In this document: piece after piece, positions 16,724 through 26,132 of the stretch
Position numbering within the stretch: position 1 is the first letter of the stretch
How the letters are laid out: each line of letters begins with the position of its first letter
Origin: Sphingobium sp. BYY-5
GTDB lineage: Bacteria > Pseudomonadota > Alphaproteobacteria > Sphingomonadales > Sphingomonadaceae
Length of the DNA stretch: 64,000 bases
Direction: 5' to 3'
Assembly: GCF_022758885.1 (NCBI RefSeq)
Contig: NZ_JALEBH010000001.1
Location: 1,488,001-1,552,000, forward strand
Position numbers and translations under genes: made by a program
The notes under the pieces: model-generated
The model's database searches: none
What the model saw: only the letters and a program-made list of their open reading frames with translations
Told to the model about the DNA's origin: nothing

Positions 16724-18786
16724 CAGGCGGCCTTTTCTCTTTTGTCTATGCGGGACGCCAGCGGCAGGCGCAGGGTAAAGCGACTGCCCAGCCCAGGCTG
16801 GCTTTCCACCTCTATCCGGCCGCCCATCGCCTCGGCCAGGCTGCGCGCCTCGAAGGCGCCAAGGCCGAAACCGCCCGCCTTGCTGGAGGAAAAGGGCTTG
16901 AACAGGTCGCGGCGAACATAGTCGGCGCTCATGCCCCGTCCCTTGTCGATAACCTCCACGATGGCGTCGCGATCGTCGGCGGACAGGCGCAATTCCACCG
17001 GGCTGTCGGGTGGGCTGGCGTCGATGGCATTCTGCATCAGGTGGATCACTATCTGCTCCACGCGGGCGGAATCGGCGACCGCCATGGGGGCGTCGCCCGT
17101 GACATGTACCGGATGCTGGCGGGCGCGGGTCCGCGCCACCTGGCCCAACAGGTCGCGCAGCGCCATCGGGCGCGGTTCTTCGGGCCGGCCCTTATTATGC
17201 TGCGACAGCCGGGCCAGCATGTCGTTCATCTTGCCGACCGACTCCTTGAGCGTCAGCACCATGTCGGCGCGGAATTGCGGATTGTCGGCATGACGTTCGG
17301 CATTGCGGGCGAGCAGCGAAAGCTGGCTGACCAGATTCTTCACGTCATGGATGATGAAGGCGAAGCGGCGGTTGAACTCGTCGAACCGTTGCGCGTCGGC
17401 GAGCGCCTGCTGGCCCTGCGCCTCGCTGATATAGGTTGCGGCCTGCCGTCCCGCCGCCCGCAGCATGTCGAAATCCTCCCAGTCGAGCCGCCGGTCGATG
17501 GGGGGACGCGCCAGCAGGATCGCCCCGATCAGCCGGCCATAATGGATCAGCGGCGCCAGCGCCCACATGCGGCGGTCCTGCCGCAGCCAGTCGGGCAGGC
17601 GATACGCATGATCGGCCTTGCCCAGGTCGATGATCCATGTGCTTTCCTCCAGCCGGGCGACCAGTTCGGGCGCCAGGGTCGCGGCCTGGGGCAGGTCGCC
17701 GCTCCAGTTCCAGTGCGTTTCGAAGGCCAGACCACCCCGCTCGTCGCGCAGCAGCAGGATGGCGGCGGGGGATTCAGTGATGTCGGCCACCGCCTTCGCC
17801 ACGCGCTGGCCCAGCGGCGCGGGGTCTTCGCCGGGACGGCCGATCGTCTCGCCAAAGCGCATCCATTCGGTACGATAGTCATAGCGATGCTGGAAGAAAT
17901 GCTTGGCCACCTGCACCTTCCACAGCGCCCGCATCTGCGGCGAGGGCAGCAGCACCAGCGCGGTGACGGCAGTGAAGAAGACCGCGCCGATCTCCACCAG
18001 CCGGGCATAGGGACCGGCGATCAGCTCGATCAGCACCGCCGCCGCCGTCAGCATGACGACATACAGGGCGACCGCGAAGATGGAGAGCGACTGGACGGTG
18101 AGCGTCCGCGACAATTGCAGCCGCCCGGCCATGTCCTTGCGCACGCCAACCGCGATGACCGGCGCGAGCAGCGACATCAACAGGCCGCGCAGGGCGTAAA
18201 GTTCGCTCACCCGGTTGGGAACGATATAGCAGAGCGCATAGAGATTGAGGTCATAGGTCCACATCGCCGCGAGCGCGCCGAGCAGCAGCGACATCCGCCC
18301 CCGCTCGCGCAGGGGCCATGCGCTATAGAGGTGATGGACCAGCAGCAGGCATCCGATCGCGGTCATCATCCGCAGGATCAGCGAACAGGTGACGAGCGCA
18401 TGGTGCATGTCGCTGTCGACGGGCAACTGGCGCCAGCTAAGGTCGATGAAGGTCTGTAGCAGGACTAGCCCGGCGACCGCCGCATAAACCGCCGCGACTG
18501 CGCCGATCGCACCGGAGCGCCCCGCCGGGCCGCGCCGGAGCATGACGAACATCGCCAGCAGCCAGGCCGCGTTGCGAATGCTTTCGCCAGCCCCCGACAA
18601 CGGCTTCGACACGCCGCCGAAGGAGACGTAGAGCGCCCAGCAGGCGGTGAGCAGCAAGGCGACGGCCAACATCCGCAGCTCGACCGCCTCCGCGCGCCGT
18701 CGCAGCAGGAAGATGCCCAGCGCGGCGAACAGCACCGCTGCCAGCGCATGGCCCCAGTCGCCGACAAATTGAAGGAGCACGCCCAC
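16723..18786 (-). CDS. prsK: PrsK membrane histidine kinase (PEP-CTERM system)
   Basis: 687 residues: about eight N-terminal membrane helices (1-280), a GAF-like region (about 315-440), a dimerisation helix with H-box 'FIIHDVKNLVSQ' near residue 475, and a catalytic ATPase domain with N-box 'LMQNAIDASPP', G1 'DKGRGMS' and G2 'GGFGLGAFEAR'. All boxes are intact. It is the partner kinase of the overlapping prsR (family TIGR02916), found in bacteria with exosortase/exopolysaccharide gene sets. It starts 10 bp after the glycosyltransferase stop. Confidence 0.92.
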   Translation of the reverse strand: MGVLLQFVGDWGHALAAVLFAALGIFLLRRRAEAVELRMLAVALLLTACWALYVSFGGVSKPLSGAGESIRNAAWLLAMFVMLRRGPAGRSGAIGAVAAVYAAVAGLVLLQTFIDLSWRQLPVDSDMHHALVTCSLILRMMTAIGCLLLVHHLYSAWPLRERGRMSLLLGALAAMWTYDLNLYALCYIVPNRVSELYALRGLLMSLLAPVIAVGVRKDMAGRLQLSRTLTVQSLSIFAVALYVVMLTAAAVLIELIAGPYARLVEIGAVFFTAVTALVLLPSPQMRALWKVQVAKHFFQHRYDYRTEWMRFGETIGRPGEDPAPLGQRVAKAVADITESPAAILLLRDERGGLAFETHWNWSGDLPQAATLAPELVARLEESTWIIDLGKADHAYRLPDWLRQDRRMWALAPLIHYGRLIGAILLARPPIDRRLDWEDFDMLRAAGRQAATYISEAQGQQALADAQRFDEFNRRFAFIIHDVKNLVSQLSLLARNAERHADNPQFRADMVLTLKESVGKMNDMLARLSQHNKGRPEEPRPMALRDLLGQVARTRARQHPVHVTGDAPMAVADSARVEQIVIHLMQNAIDASPPDSPVELRLSADDRDAIVEVIDKGRGMSADYVRRDLFKPFSSSKAGGFGLGAFEARSLAEAMGGRIEVESQPGLGSRFTLRLPLASRIDKREKAA

Positions 18787-18796
18787 GTCCCGCCCC

Positions 18797-20185
18797 TCAG
18801 CGCGCGCCGTCGGGCCAGAGGACGACCCGCACCGTCTGGAGCAGGATCAACAGGTCGAGGAAGGGCGTGTAATTCTTGGCGTAATAGAGATCATATTCCA
18901 GCTTGTGCCGGCTATCCTCGATCGACGCGCCATAGGGATAGTTGATCTGCGCCCAGCCGGTGATGCCGGGCTTCACCATATGGCGTTCGGCATAATAGCG
19001 CAGATGCTGCTCCAGATCCTCGACGAACTGGCGGCGCTCCGGGCGCGGGCCGACGAAGCTCATCTCCCCCTTCAGCACCGTCCAGGTCTGCGGCAATTCG
19101 TCGATGCGCAGCTTGCGCAGCCAATAGCCCAGGCGCGTGATGCGCGGATCGTCCTTTTCCGCCCATACCGCCTGACCGGCGATTTCCGCGTCCTGGCGCA
19201 TGGTGCGCAGTTTCACGATCCAGAATTCCTGGCCGTAAAGACCGACGCGCTGCTGGCGGTAGAAGGCCGGCCCCTTGCTGGAAAGCTTCACCAGCAATGC
19301 GGCAAGCAGGATGATGGGACCGGTCAGCAGCAGCAGGATCGAGCTGGCGGCGATGTCGAACAGCCGCTTGGCGATGCTGGACAGGCGGCGACCGGCGGAA
19401 AAGCCGTCGGAGAAGATCAGCCAGCTCGGATTGACGCTGGCCAGGTCGACGCGGCCGGTTTCCCGCTCCAGAAAGCTGGAAAGATCGTTCACATGGACGC
19501 CCGTCGTCTTGATGCGGAGCAGATCGGACATGGGGACTGAGTTGCGCCGTTCCTCCAGCGCCAGCACGACTTCGCTGGCGTTCAGGCGCACCACGAAATC
19601 GGAGAGATTATAGACGGCGTTGCGGTTGATCGCCTCCGCAATCACCTGCGCGCCGTCATTCATCGCGATATAGCCGACGACGAGGAAACCGGAGCCTTTC
19701 CGGCGCTCCAGTTCGCGGATGCGGTCGGCGCGATTGCCCGCGCCCAGCACCACCAGCCGCCGCTTGAACACCTCGCCACCCAGCATCGAGCCGAGCAGCA
19801 GCCGCGCCAGGACGAGCAGCGACAGCGCCAGACCCATGGCGTAGAGCGAATTGGACCGCCAGAGCGTCATCCCCGGCAGCAGGAAATAGAGGACCGACTG
19901 GAAGATCACCCCCAGCGACACCGCGACCAGCAGCCGGGCAAAGGCGAAGCGGATCGACTGGAGCGCTTCGGGGCCATAGACGCCCACGGCGATCATCGCC
20001 GTCTGGATCGCCAGCGCGAAGCTGAGCAGCGGTCCCATGCGGGTGACGACATGATCGACCGTCATGCCGATCTGCTGCGCGCGCATGATCCAGCCCGCTT
20101 CCGCCGCCCCGAGCAGCAGCAGGAAATCGAACAGCCCCAGCAGCAGCACAGCGTGCGGCACATAATGTTTGAACAGCCTGATCAT
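18797..20185 (-). CDS. Polyprenyl-phosphate sugar phosphotransferase (XrtA/PEP-CTERM glycosyltransferase type)
   Basis: 462 residues: four to five N-terminal membrane helices, a Rossmann-like CoA/NAD-binding-type middle ('VVLGAGNRADRIRELERR'), and a C-terminal bacterial sugar transferase domain from about 265 ('KRLFDIAASS', 'GPAFYRQQRVG', 'KLRTMRQDAE', 'LRKLRIDELPQ', 'MSFVGPRPER', 'KPGITGWAQI'). It adds the first sugar-1-phosphate to undecaprenyl phosphate at the inner membrane, starting exopolysaccharide repeat units. It closely fits the TIGR03013 group linked to PrsK/PrsR. First gene of the four-gene operon. Confidence 0.9.
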   Translation of the reverse strand: MIRLFKHYVPHAVLLLGLFDFLLLLGAAEAGWIMRAQQIGMTVDHVVTRMGPLLSFALAIQTAMIAVGVYGPEALQSIRFAFARLLVAVSLGVIFQSVLYFLLPGMTLWRSNSLYAMGLALSLLVLARLLLGSMLGGEVFKRRLVVLGAGNRADRIRELERRKGSGFLVVGYIAMNDGAQVIAEAINRNAVYNLSDFVVRLNASEVVLALEERRNSVPMSDLLRIKTTGVHVNDLSSFLERETGRVDLASVNPSWLIFSDGFSAGRRLSSIAKRLFDIAASSILLLLTGPIILLAALLVKLSSKGPAFYRQQRVGLYGQEFWIVKLRTMRQDAEIAGQAVWAEKDDPRITRLGYWLRKLRIDELPQTWTVLKGEMSFVGPRPERRQFVEDLEQHLRYYAERHMVKPGITGWAQINYPYGASIEDSRHKLEYDLYYAKNYTPFLDLLILLQTVRVVLWPDGAR

Positions 20186-20243
20186 CGTCGCGCTTGCTTC
20201 CCACCGTCGTTCGACAGCGAATCCCGGGTTGCGCCGGACAACG

Positions 20244-20262
20244 CCTTACAGCGGCTGTAAGG
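20244..20262. promoter_or_regulatory. Perfect inverted repeat upstream of the glycosyltransferase-prsKR operon
   Basis: CCTTACAG-CGG-CTGTAAGG, a perfect 8-bp inverted repeat centred about 70 bp upstream of the first gene. It could be the operator of PrsR or another regulator. No clear -24/-12 (GG-N10-GC) pair was identified nearby. Confidence 0.5.
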
Positions 20263-20362
20263 AAATCCGACGCTGCGCACTCTGTCCGAAAATGACGAAG
20301 AAAGTCTGAATCAGGCGAAATCTGTCGGCGGAACCGACTTTCACCGGCTCATGCCGATGACA

Positions 20363-20623
20363 TCAATTATTGTTAAGCAACGTGTCCGCCGCATTCTTCG
20401 CGGCGTCGGCGACGACCGAAACGGCATTGTCCGCATTGTCGACCGGCTCCGTCACCTGGTCCGCCTGACGCCCGCTCCGGTTGCCATTGGTGATGTAGAA
20501 GAAGGCGATCGCCAGGATCAGCGCCAGCGCCACCAGTATGAAGACGATACTGCCGCCATATGGCCGCCCCGGTTGCTCGTCGCCCTTCGGCGGCTCCCGC
20601 GGGGCAAGGGGATCTTCGCCCAT
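20363..20623 (-). CDS. Small single-pass membrane protein, probable stress-regulon member
   Basis: 86 residues with a GGAGGAGGAGAAG ribosome site. A polar N-terminus rich in Pro/Asp/Glu is followed by one membrane helix ('SIVFILVALALILAIAFFYI') and a C-terminal tail ('VDNADNAVSVVADAAKNAADTLL') that looks amphipathic. No family function recognised. A GGAAC-N17-GGTT promoter about 25-50 bp upstream suggests control by the sigma factor EcfG encoded next door. Confidence 0.75.
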   Translation of the reverse strand: MGEDPLAPREPPKGDEQPGRPYGGSIVFILVALALILAIAFFYITNGNRSGRQADQVTEPVDNADNAVSVVADAAKNAADTLLNNN

Positions 20624-20646
20624 GTCGCTTCTCCTCCTCCGCGAAC

Positions 20647-20672
20647 AACCAAGCGCTGCGCCAAAATGTTCC
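20647..20672 (-). promoter_or_regulatory. EcfG-type promoter for the small membrane protein gene
   Basis: On the minus strand, GGAAC (20668-20672), a 17-bp spacer, and GGTT (20647-20650), lying 24 bp before the ATG. It matches the general stress promoter consensus GGAAC-N16/17-CGTT except for one base. Confidence 0.55.
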
Positions 20673-20733
20673 GGCCGTCAGCGTCTGTGCGGCAATGCGC
20701 CGCCGCACCAGCCTCATTTGGCCGCTCCTACTC

Positions 20734-20849
20734 CGTCATGCCGGACCTGATCCGGCATCCAGGGCCACAAAGGGCCGCACTTACGACTCTGTATCCTGGG
20801 TCAAGCCCAGGATGACGCAGAAAATGGAGCTTCAGCCTGAATGTCGATC
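20734..20849. repeat. Degenerate copy of the GTCATGCCGG / GACATTCA repeat
   Basis: Contains CGTCATGCCGGACCTGATCC, a second 'GGGTCAAGCCCAGGATGACG' hairpin, and the right terminal sequence TGAATGTCGATC (20838-20849) shared with 27480-27491 and 55593-55604. The left terminal repeat is not recognisable. Confidence 0.65.
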
Positions 20850-20881
20850 CGCCCTAGAAAAGCGCTCCTCCGCGAACAGAC

Positions 20882-21520
20882 TCAGTCCTCCTTGTCCAGA
20901 CGGCTTTCGGCGCCGCGGCTCAGGCGATCGACATCCTCCATGATCTCGTCGAGCACCGCGCCTTCGGTGGTTTCCTGGCTGCGGCGCGACGGAAGGTCGC
21001 CATTCTCCATTATCTGTTCCAGCGCGGCGCGACCACGCGCGACCCGGCTCTTGATCGTACCCACGGCGACACCACAGATTTCGGCGGCTTCCTCATAGGC
21101 GAAACCGCCCGCACCGACCAGGATCAGCGCTTCGCGCTGCGGCTGGGGCAGTTGCAGCAAAGCACGATGCATGTCGCCCAGTTCCACATGCTTGTCCTGC
21201 CCAGCCGGGGCGGCAAGGATGCGGTCGGCGGTCAGATCGTCCCAGTCTCCACGGAAGCGGGAACGCCGCATCTGCGAAAGATAATGGTTGCGCAGGATGA
21301 TGAAGGTCCAGGCGCGCATGTTGGTGCCCGCCTGAAAGCGCGCCCGCGCCGCCCATGCCTTCAGCAGGGTTTCCTGCACAAGGTCGTCCGCGACGTCGCG
21401 GTTGCCGGAAAGCGATCGGCCGAACGCGCGGAGATGCGGGATGACAGCGGCCAGTTCCCGCTTGAAATCCCCATCCGACAGCGCAGCCCGTTCCTCCGCA
21501 CCGTCAATTTCTTCATCCAT
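20882..21520 (-). CDS. ecfG: General stress response ECF sigma factor EcfG
   Basis: 212 residues from the ATG at 21520. Region 2 ('HLRAFGRSLSGNRDVADDLVQETLLKAW' type, with 'NMRAWTFIILRNHYLSQMRR') and region 4 ('LQLPQPQREALILVGAGGFAYEEAAEICGVAVGTIKSRVARGR') are complete, in the form typical of ECF15/EcfG sigma factors. It directs RNA polymerase to GGAAC-N16/17-CGTT promoters in stress and is held by NepR until PhyR is phosphorylated. The short C-terminal tail beyond region 4 is acidic. No EcfG-type promoter directly precedes it; it may be read from the promoter of the 42-codon gene 135 bp upstream. Confidence 0.93.
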   Translation of the reverse strand: MDEEIDGAEERAALSDGDFKRELAAVIPHLRAFGRSLSGNRDVADDLVQETLLKAWAARARFQAGTNMRAWTFIILRNHYLSQMRRSRFRGDWDDLTADRILAAPAGQDKHVELGDMHRALLQLPQPQREALILVGAGGFAYEEAAEICGVAVGTIKSRVARGRAALEQIMENGDLPSRRSQETTEGAVLDEIMEDVDRLSRGAESRLDKED

Positions 21521-21654
21521 GGGAACACCCCCCCTGCTGGCCGTCGCCCTCGTCGTATGAGCCGACGCCGTCAAAGCCATAAGTGCGCCCGTATCCTAGA
21601 CCGTTTATCGTCAAAATTCAGTGCCCTGTATACGCCTTGTCAGCGCACGCCCCA

Positions 21655-21783
21655 TCACCAAAGCACCAACAACATCACGATGACCGCCAGCGCGAGAGAA
21701 ATGCCGAGAACGTAACGCACGACATTTTCCGTGGAACCCGCCCGCGCCTTATCGGTTGTGATGTGCTGTTCATGATCGACCAT
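21655..21783 (-). CDS. 42-residue membrane protein in the general stress locus
   Basis: An ATG with a GGGAGAGG ribosome site opens a 42-residue frame: a 22-residue polar start (MVDHEQHITTDKARAGSTEN), then one membrane helix ('VVRYVLGISLALAVIVMLLV') ending LW. It lies in the gap between ecfG and phyR on the same strand, and is the nearest gene to a perfect GGAAC-N16-CGTT promoter. I do not recognise a family; similar tiny inner-membrane proteins are common EcfG-regulon members. Because of its size it would be missed by length-filtered gene calling. Confidence 0.72.
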   Translation of the reverse strand: MVDHEQHITTDKARAGSTENVVRYVLGISLALAVIVMLLVLW

Positions 21784-21812
21784 GACACCTCTCCCGATCG
21801 TTACGGTTCATT

Positions 21813-21837
21813 AACGCAACCGCTGACCGGGAGTTCC
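21813..21837 (-). promoter_or_regulatory. EcfG-type promoter (perfect match)
   Basis: On the minus strand: GGAAC (21833-21837), 16-bp spacer, CGTT (21813-21816), about 30 bp before the 42-codon gene. It fits the alphaproteobacterial general stress consensus exactly and can also serve ecfG downstream. Confidence 0.75.
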
Positions 21838-21857
21838 GTCCCTTCGTCAAAAGCCGT

Positions 21858-22649
21858 TCAGGCGGGCGCCGTGGCCTGATCGAAGAACAGGGCCTGCGAA
21901 ATCGCCGCCTTCACCGTCGATCGCTGGAATGGCTTTGTGATAAGGAAGGTGGGTTCGGGCCGCTCGCCGGTTAGCAGCCGTTCGGGGAAAGCGGTGATGA
22001 AGATCACCGGGACCGAGATTTCGGCGAGAATATCCTTCACCGCATCGATCCCGCTCGAATCGTCGGCAAGTTGGATGTCGGCAAGGACCAGGCCCGGCCG
22101 TTCGGCCATGGCTTCGCGCACCGCATCCTCCCGCGTCACGGCAATGGCGGTGACATCATGGCCAAGGTCGCGGACGATGGTCTCGATATCCATCGCGATG
22201 ATCGGCTCATCTTCGATGATGAGCACCTTGGCGCGGGTCTGCGCCTCGATATCCGACAGCGCTTCATCCACCAGCACTTCGACATCGGCGCTATCCAACC
22301 CGACCAGATAGGCGACGTCCTCCACCGCAAATCCTTCCAGCGCCGTCAGCAGCAGCGCCTGACGCGGCAACGGGGTCAGCCGGCCCAATCGCGCCTGGGC
22401 GATCGCTTCCCGGCCATCACCGGCGCTCAGCGGGACATCATCCAGATGCGAGGACGACCAGATGGCGTGAAAGGTCTTGTACAGGCCAAGGCGCGGATCA
22501 ACGTCCGATGGAAATTCCTCCGGCGCCGCCACAATCGCCTCCAATGTCGCGCGGACATAGGCGTCGCCATGCGCCTGGCTGCCCGTCAACGCACGGGCAT
22601 AGCGCCGCAGGAACGGAAGATGGGGGTGGAGTTTCTGTCCAAGCGACAT
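21858..22649 (-). CDS. phyR: PhyR anti-anti-sigma response regulator
   Basis: 263 residues. The ATG at 22649 follows GGGAGAAG; the codon six bases further upstream is TTG. The N-terminal sigma-like domain (1-135, 'LPFLRRYARALTG', 'LTPLPRQALLLTALEGF') mimics EcfG; the C-terminal receiver (140-260) has acidic residues 'IIEDEP', phospho-acceptor D191 in 'VLADIQLADDSSG', Thr in 'IFITAFPERLL' and Lys in 'FLITKPF'. When phosphorylated it binds NepR and frees EcfG. Divergent from nepR-phyP, with a 283-bp control region between. Confidence 0.95.
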   Translation of the reverse strand: MSLGQKLHPHLPFLRRYARALTGSQAHGDAYVRATLEAIVAAPEEFPSDVDPRLGLYKTFHAIWSSSHLDDVPLSAGDGREAIAQARLGRLTPLPRQALLLTALEGFAVEDVAYLVGLDSADVEVLVDEALSDIEAQTRAKVLIIEDEPIIAMDIETIVRDLGHDVTAIAVTREDAVREAMAERPGLVLADIQLADDSSGIDAVKDILAEISVPVIFITAFPERLLTGERPEPTFLITKPFQRSTVKAAISQALFFDQATAPA

Positions 22650-22801
22650 CGTCAAATCTTCTCCCAGCCCGTAACAGGCTTACTCTCTCCGGCCCGCGGA
22701 CGGAGGAAGGCAAGGATGGAATGCCCATGCCGCAATGGCAACCCCCACCCCCCTTCTCACCGCCATCTGACCGACAGCGCCAAAAAAACGCTTCGTGCAC
22801 C

Positions 22802-22826
22802 GGAACCATCGACAAACGGAATTGTT
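22802..22826 (+). promoter_or_regulatory. EcfG-type promoter for nepR-phyP
   Basis: GGAAC (22802-22806), 16-bp spacer, TGTT (22823-22826), about 107 bp before the nepR ATG. It implies autoregulation of the anti-sigma gene by EcfG. Confidence 0.65.
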
Positions 22827-22932
22827 TCATAATGACATGGTTTTTTCGATGATATTGAGAAATTCGCAACCTTTGCGGGCGCGGTGAATTGACGTCCAAC
22901 GTGATTCCCGCGAATACGCACAGGCTGGCGTG

Positions 22933-23157
22933 ATGGACATTGGTTCAGAGGGGCGGATTTTGGTTTCTTCAACAACGGAACAACGGTCGACCGGAGGAGG
23001 CAGGAAGGACGCGAAATCGTCTTTGCCGCGCGGGAACCGCGACGCCGGTGCCAAGGATGAAGGCCATGTCTCACAAGCGCTGCGCACCGTCTATCAGCAT
23101 GCAGTGGATGAGGATATTCCCGCTGAAATGCTGGATCTTCTGAGCAAACTGGACTGA
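22933..23157 (+). CDS. nepR: NepR anti-sigma factor
   Basis: 74 residues from ATG 22933 (a GTG three bases upstream is possible). The first 45 residues are polar and probably disordered. The C-terminal core 'VSQALRTVYQHAVDEDIPAEMLDLLSKLD' type region (key ALR-VY, EDIP, LLSKLD) is the two-helix NepR signature that binds either EcfG or phosphorylated PhyR. It sits 7 bp before phyP on the same strand and is expressed from an EcfG-type promoter, forming a negative feedback loop. Confidence 0.92.
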   Translation: MDIGSEGRILVSSTTEQRSTGGGRKDAKSSLPRGNRDAGAKDEGHVSQALRTVYQHAVDEDIPAEMLDLLSKLD

Positions 23158-23164
23158 AATCATC

Positions 23165-24751
23165 ATGACCAGGGGCAGCCTTCTTCCGGCGGCCCGGTTA
23201 CTGACTGTGCCTCTCTCTCCCTTCTTCCGGTCCACTGGCGTCAAGATGTTCCTCATCCTGACGCTCGCGCTTCTGCCGCTGGGCCTGATCGCGCTGATCG
23301 CCTCGCTTCAGGCGATCCGGACCGCCGATCTCGAAAAGGAAGCGCTGCTGCGTGTCGCGGTCACGCAGAGCGCGCGCAAGCTGAGCGCCGACATGCAGTC
23401 GGATCGCACCGCGCTGCGGCTGACGATCAACAATCTGACCGGCACGGACACCCGTATCTGCGACCATCTCGGCCTCCTTCTCTCCTCCAACGATCTCGAA
23501 GGCGGACTTTTCTATATTTATAACCGCGCCGGACGCCGTATCTGCGGGTCCAGCCGGGCGGAGCCGAAGGGGCTTGATCCAGGTGAACGTTTCGGCGGCC
23601 CGTCGATACAGCTCCTGCCCGGCGCGCCCATTCTGGTGAACCGCGTCCACAGCCAGGACAATCGCCTGGTCGGGCTGATCTATTATTCGCGCCAGCATCT
23701 CGAAAGCGTCGCCGACCCTTCCACCGCGCTGCCGAACAGACAGCTCAGCCTGCACCAGGGCGAACGGCGGCTGACCATCAGCCAGCCGGACTTCCCGGCG
23801 GACGAAGGGCGCACCACCAGCCTGTCCGCCCGACTCGATCCACCCGACATGGTGTTGACGATGACCGTGCGCGATCCCACAGCGACGCTCGCGCGCACCC
23901 TTTCGCTCTTCTTGCCGCTGGTCATGTGGTTCGCCGCCGCCGCAATCGGCTGGTTCGTGGTCAATCGCCTGCTCATTCGCCCACTGGTGCTGCTGCGCCG
24001 CGCGGTGGCGAACTACCATCCGGGCGAGGTGCTGGAACCGATGCGGCGGGTGCGCACCCCTGCGCAGGAAATCGTCGCGCTGGGCGAAACCTTTCGTGAA
24101 ATCAGCGAAGATGTCGCCACGCACGAAGCCGAGATGGCCGAAGGGCTGGAAACGCAGCGCAAGCTGACCCGCGAAGTGCATCACCGGGTCAAGAACAACC
24201 TGCAGATCATCGCCAGCCTCATCAACCTGCACGCCAGGTCAGCCCATGATCCAGAGGCGGTGGAAGCCTATGCATCGATCCAGCGACGGGTCGATGCGCT
24301 TTCGGTCGTCCATCGCAACCATTTCGCGGAGCTGGAGGAAAATCGCGGCGTCGGAATCCGGCCCCTCATCAGCGAACTGACCGCCAGCCTGCGCGGCACC
24401 GCTCCCGTCCAGGCCCGGCGTTTCGGTATCCAGATCGACAGCGACAATCTGCACATCAGCCAGGATGTCGCCGTGCCGGTCGCCTTCCTGGTCACGGAAC
24501 TTGTCGAACTGGCCATGCTGCTCGACCCGCATGGCAAGATGCGCATTTCCGCGCATTTGCAGCCCGGCAGCCACAACCGCGCGCTGCTGCACATCCTGTC
24601 CCCCGGCCTGTGCGCATCCCCGGACGTGACGGGCCATCTGGAAGATCGCTATGGCCGTGTCCTGACCGGCCTGTCACGCCAGTTGCGCGCGCCGCTGGAT
24701 TATGACGGCGAAGCGGGGTCATTCGCCATCGCCGTCGCCATCCTTCCCTGA
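23165..24751 (+). CDS. phyP: PhyP-like HisKA_2 sensor kinase/phosphatase of the general stress response
   Basis: 528 residues: N-terminal membrane helix (about 27-50), a periplasmic sensor region (51-240), a second helix (245-268), a linker, and a HisKA_2 dimerisation domain with 'REVHHRVKNNLQIIASLINLH' type H-box (His340). The ATPase part is poorly conserved: the N-box region reads 'FLVTELVELAMLL' without the usual Asn, and no DxGxG box is evident. Its place beside nepR matches PhyP of Sphingomonas, reported as a negative regulator of PhyR; loss of ATP-binding residues is consistent with acting mainly as a PhyR phosphatase. Confidence 0.88.
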   Translation: MTRGSLLPAARLLTVPLSPFFRSTGVKMFLILTLALLPLGLIALIASLQAIRTADLEKEALLRVAVTQSARKLSADMQSDRTALRLTINNLTGTDTRICDHLGLLLSSNDLEGGLFYIYNRAGRRICGSSRAEPKGLDPGERFGGPSIQLLPGAPILVNRVHSQDNRLVGLIYYSRQHLESVADPSTALPNRQLSLHQGERRLTISQPDFPADEGRTTSLSARLDPPDMVLTMTVRDPTATLARTLSLFLPLVMWFAAAAIGWFVVNRLLIRPLVLLRRAVANYHPGEVLEPMRRVRTPAQEIVALGETFREISEDVATHEAEMAEGLETQRKLTREVHHRVKNNLQIIASLINLHARSAHDPEAVEAYASIQRRVDALSVVHRNHFAELEENRGVGIRPLISELTASLRGTAPVQARRFGIQIDSDNLHISQDVAVPVAFLVTELVELAMLLDPHGKMRISAHLQPGSHNRALLHILSPGLCASPDVTGHLEDRYGRVLTGLSRQLRAPLDYDGEAGSFAIAVAILP

Positions 24752-24782
24752 GCCTGTCCCCTGAACCTGTCGGCGCCCGGCG

Positions 24783-25952
<1,170 letters not shown>

Positions 25953-26132
25953 TCAACCCGCCTTGCGCACCCCTTCGAACAGCAACATCGCATCGATATT
26001 GAAGCCCTCTATCCGCCGATAGGGACCGATGAAGCGCAAACAGTCGGCCGACAGGCGCAGCGGCCATGCGACACCGACCTCATTCTGCAACATCAGTGTA
26101 ACCGGTTTTGGGGGAATCGCGCGTGGGCTCAT
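25953..26132 (-). CDS. Small hypothetical protein
   Basis: 59 residues from an ATG at 26132 (MSPRAIPPKPVTLML). It contains 'EVGVAWPLRLSADCLRFIGPYRRIEGFNIDAML', with GC-rich third positions, and ends 39 bp upstream of the tgt start on the same strand. No ribosome site is obvious. Family not recognised; codon use and position suggest it is real. Confidence 0.5.
   Translation of the reverse strand: MSPRAIPPKPVTLMLQNEVGVAWPLRLSADCLRFIGPYRRIEGFNIDAMLLFEGVRKAG

Noticed and set aside
21733..21757. GGAAC-N16-GGTT on the plus strand inside the 42-codon gene
   Set aside because: Points against ecfG and the small gene toward the 3' end of phyR; no gene starts downstream, so probably chance.
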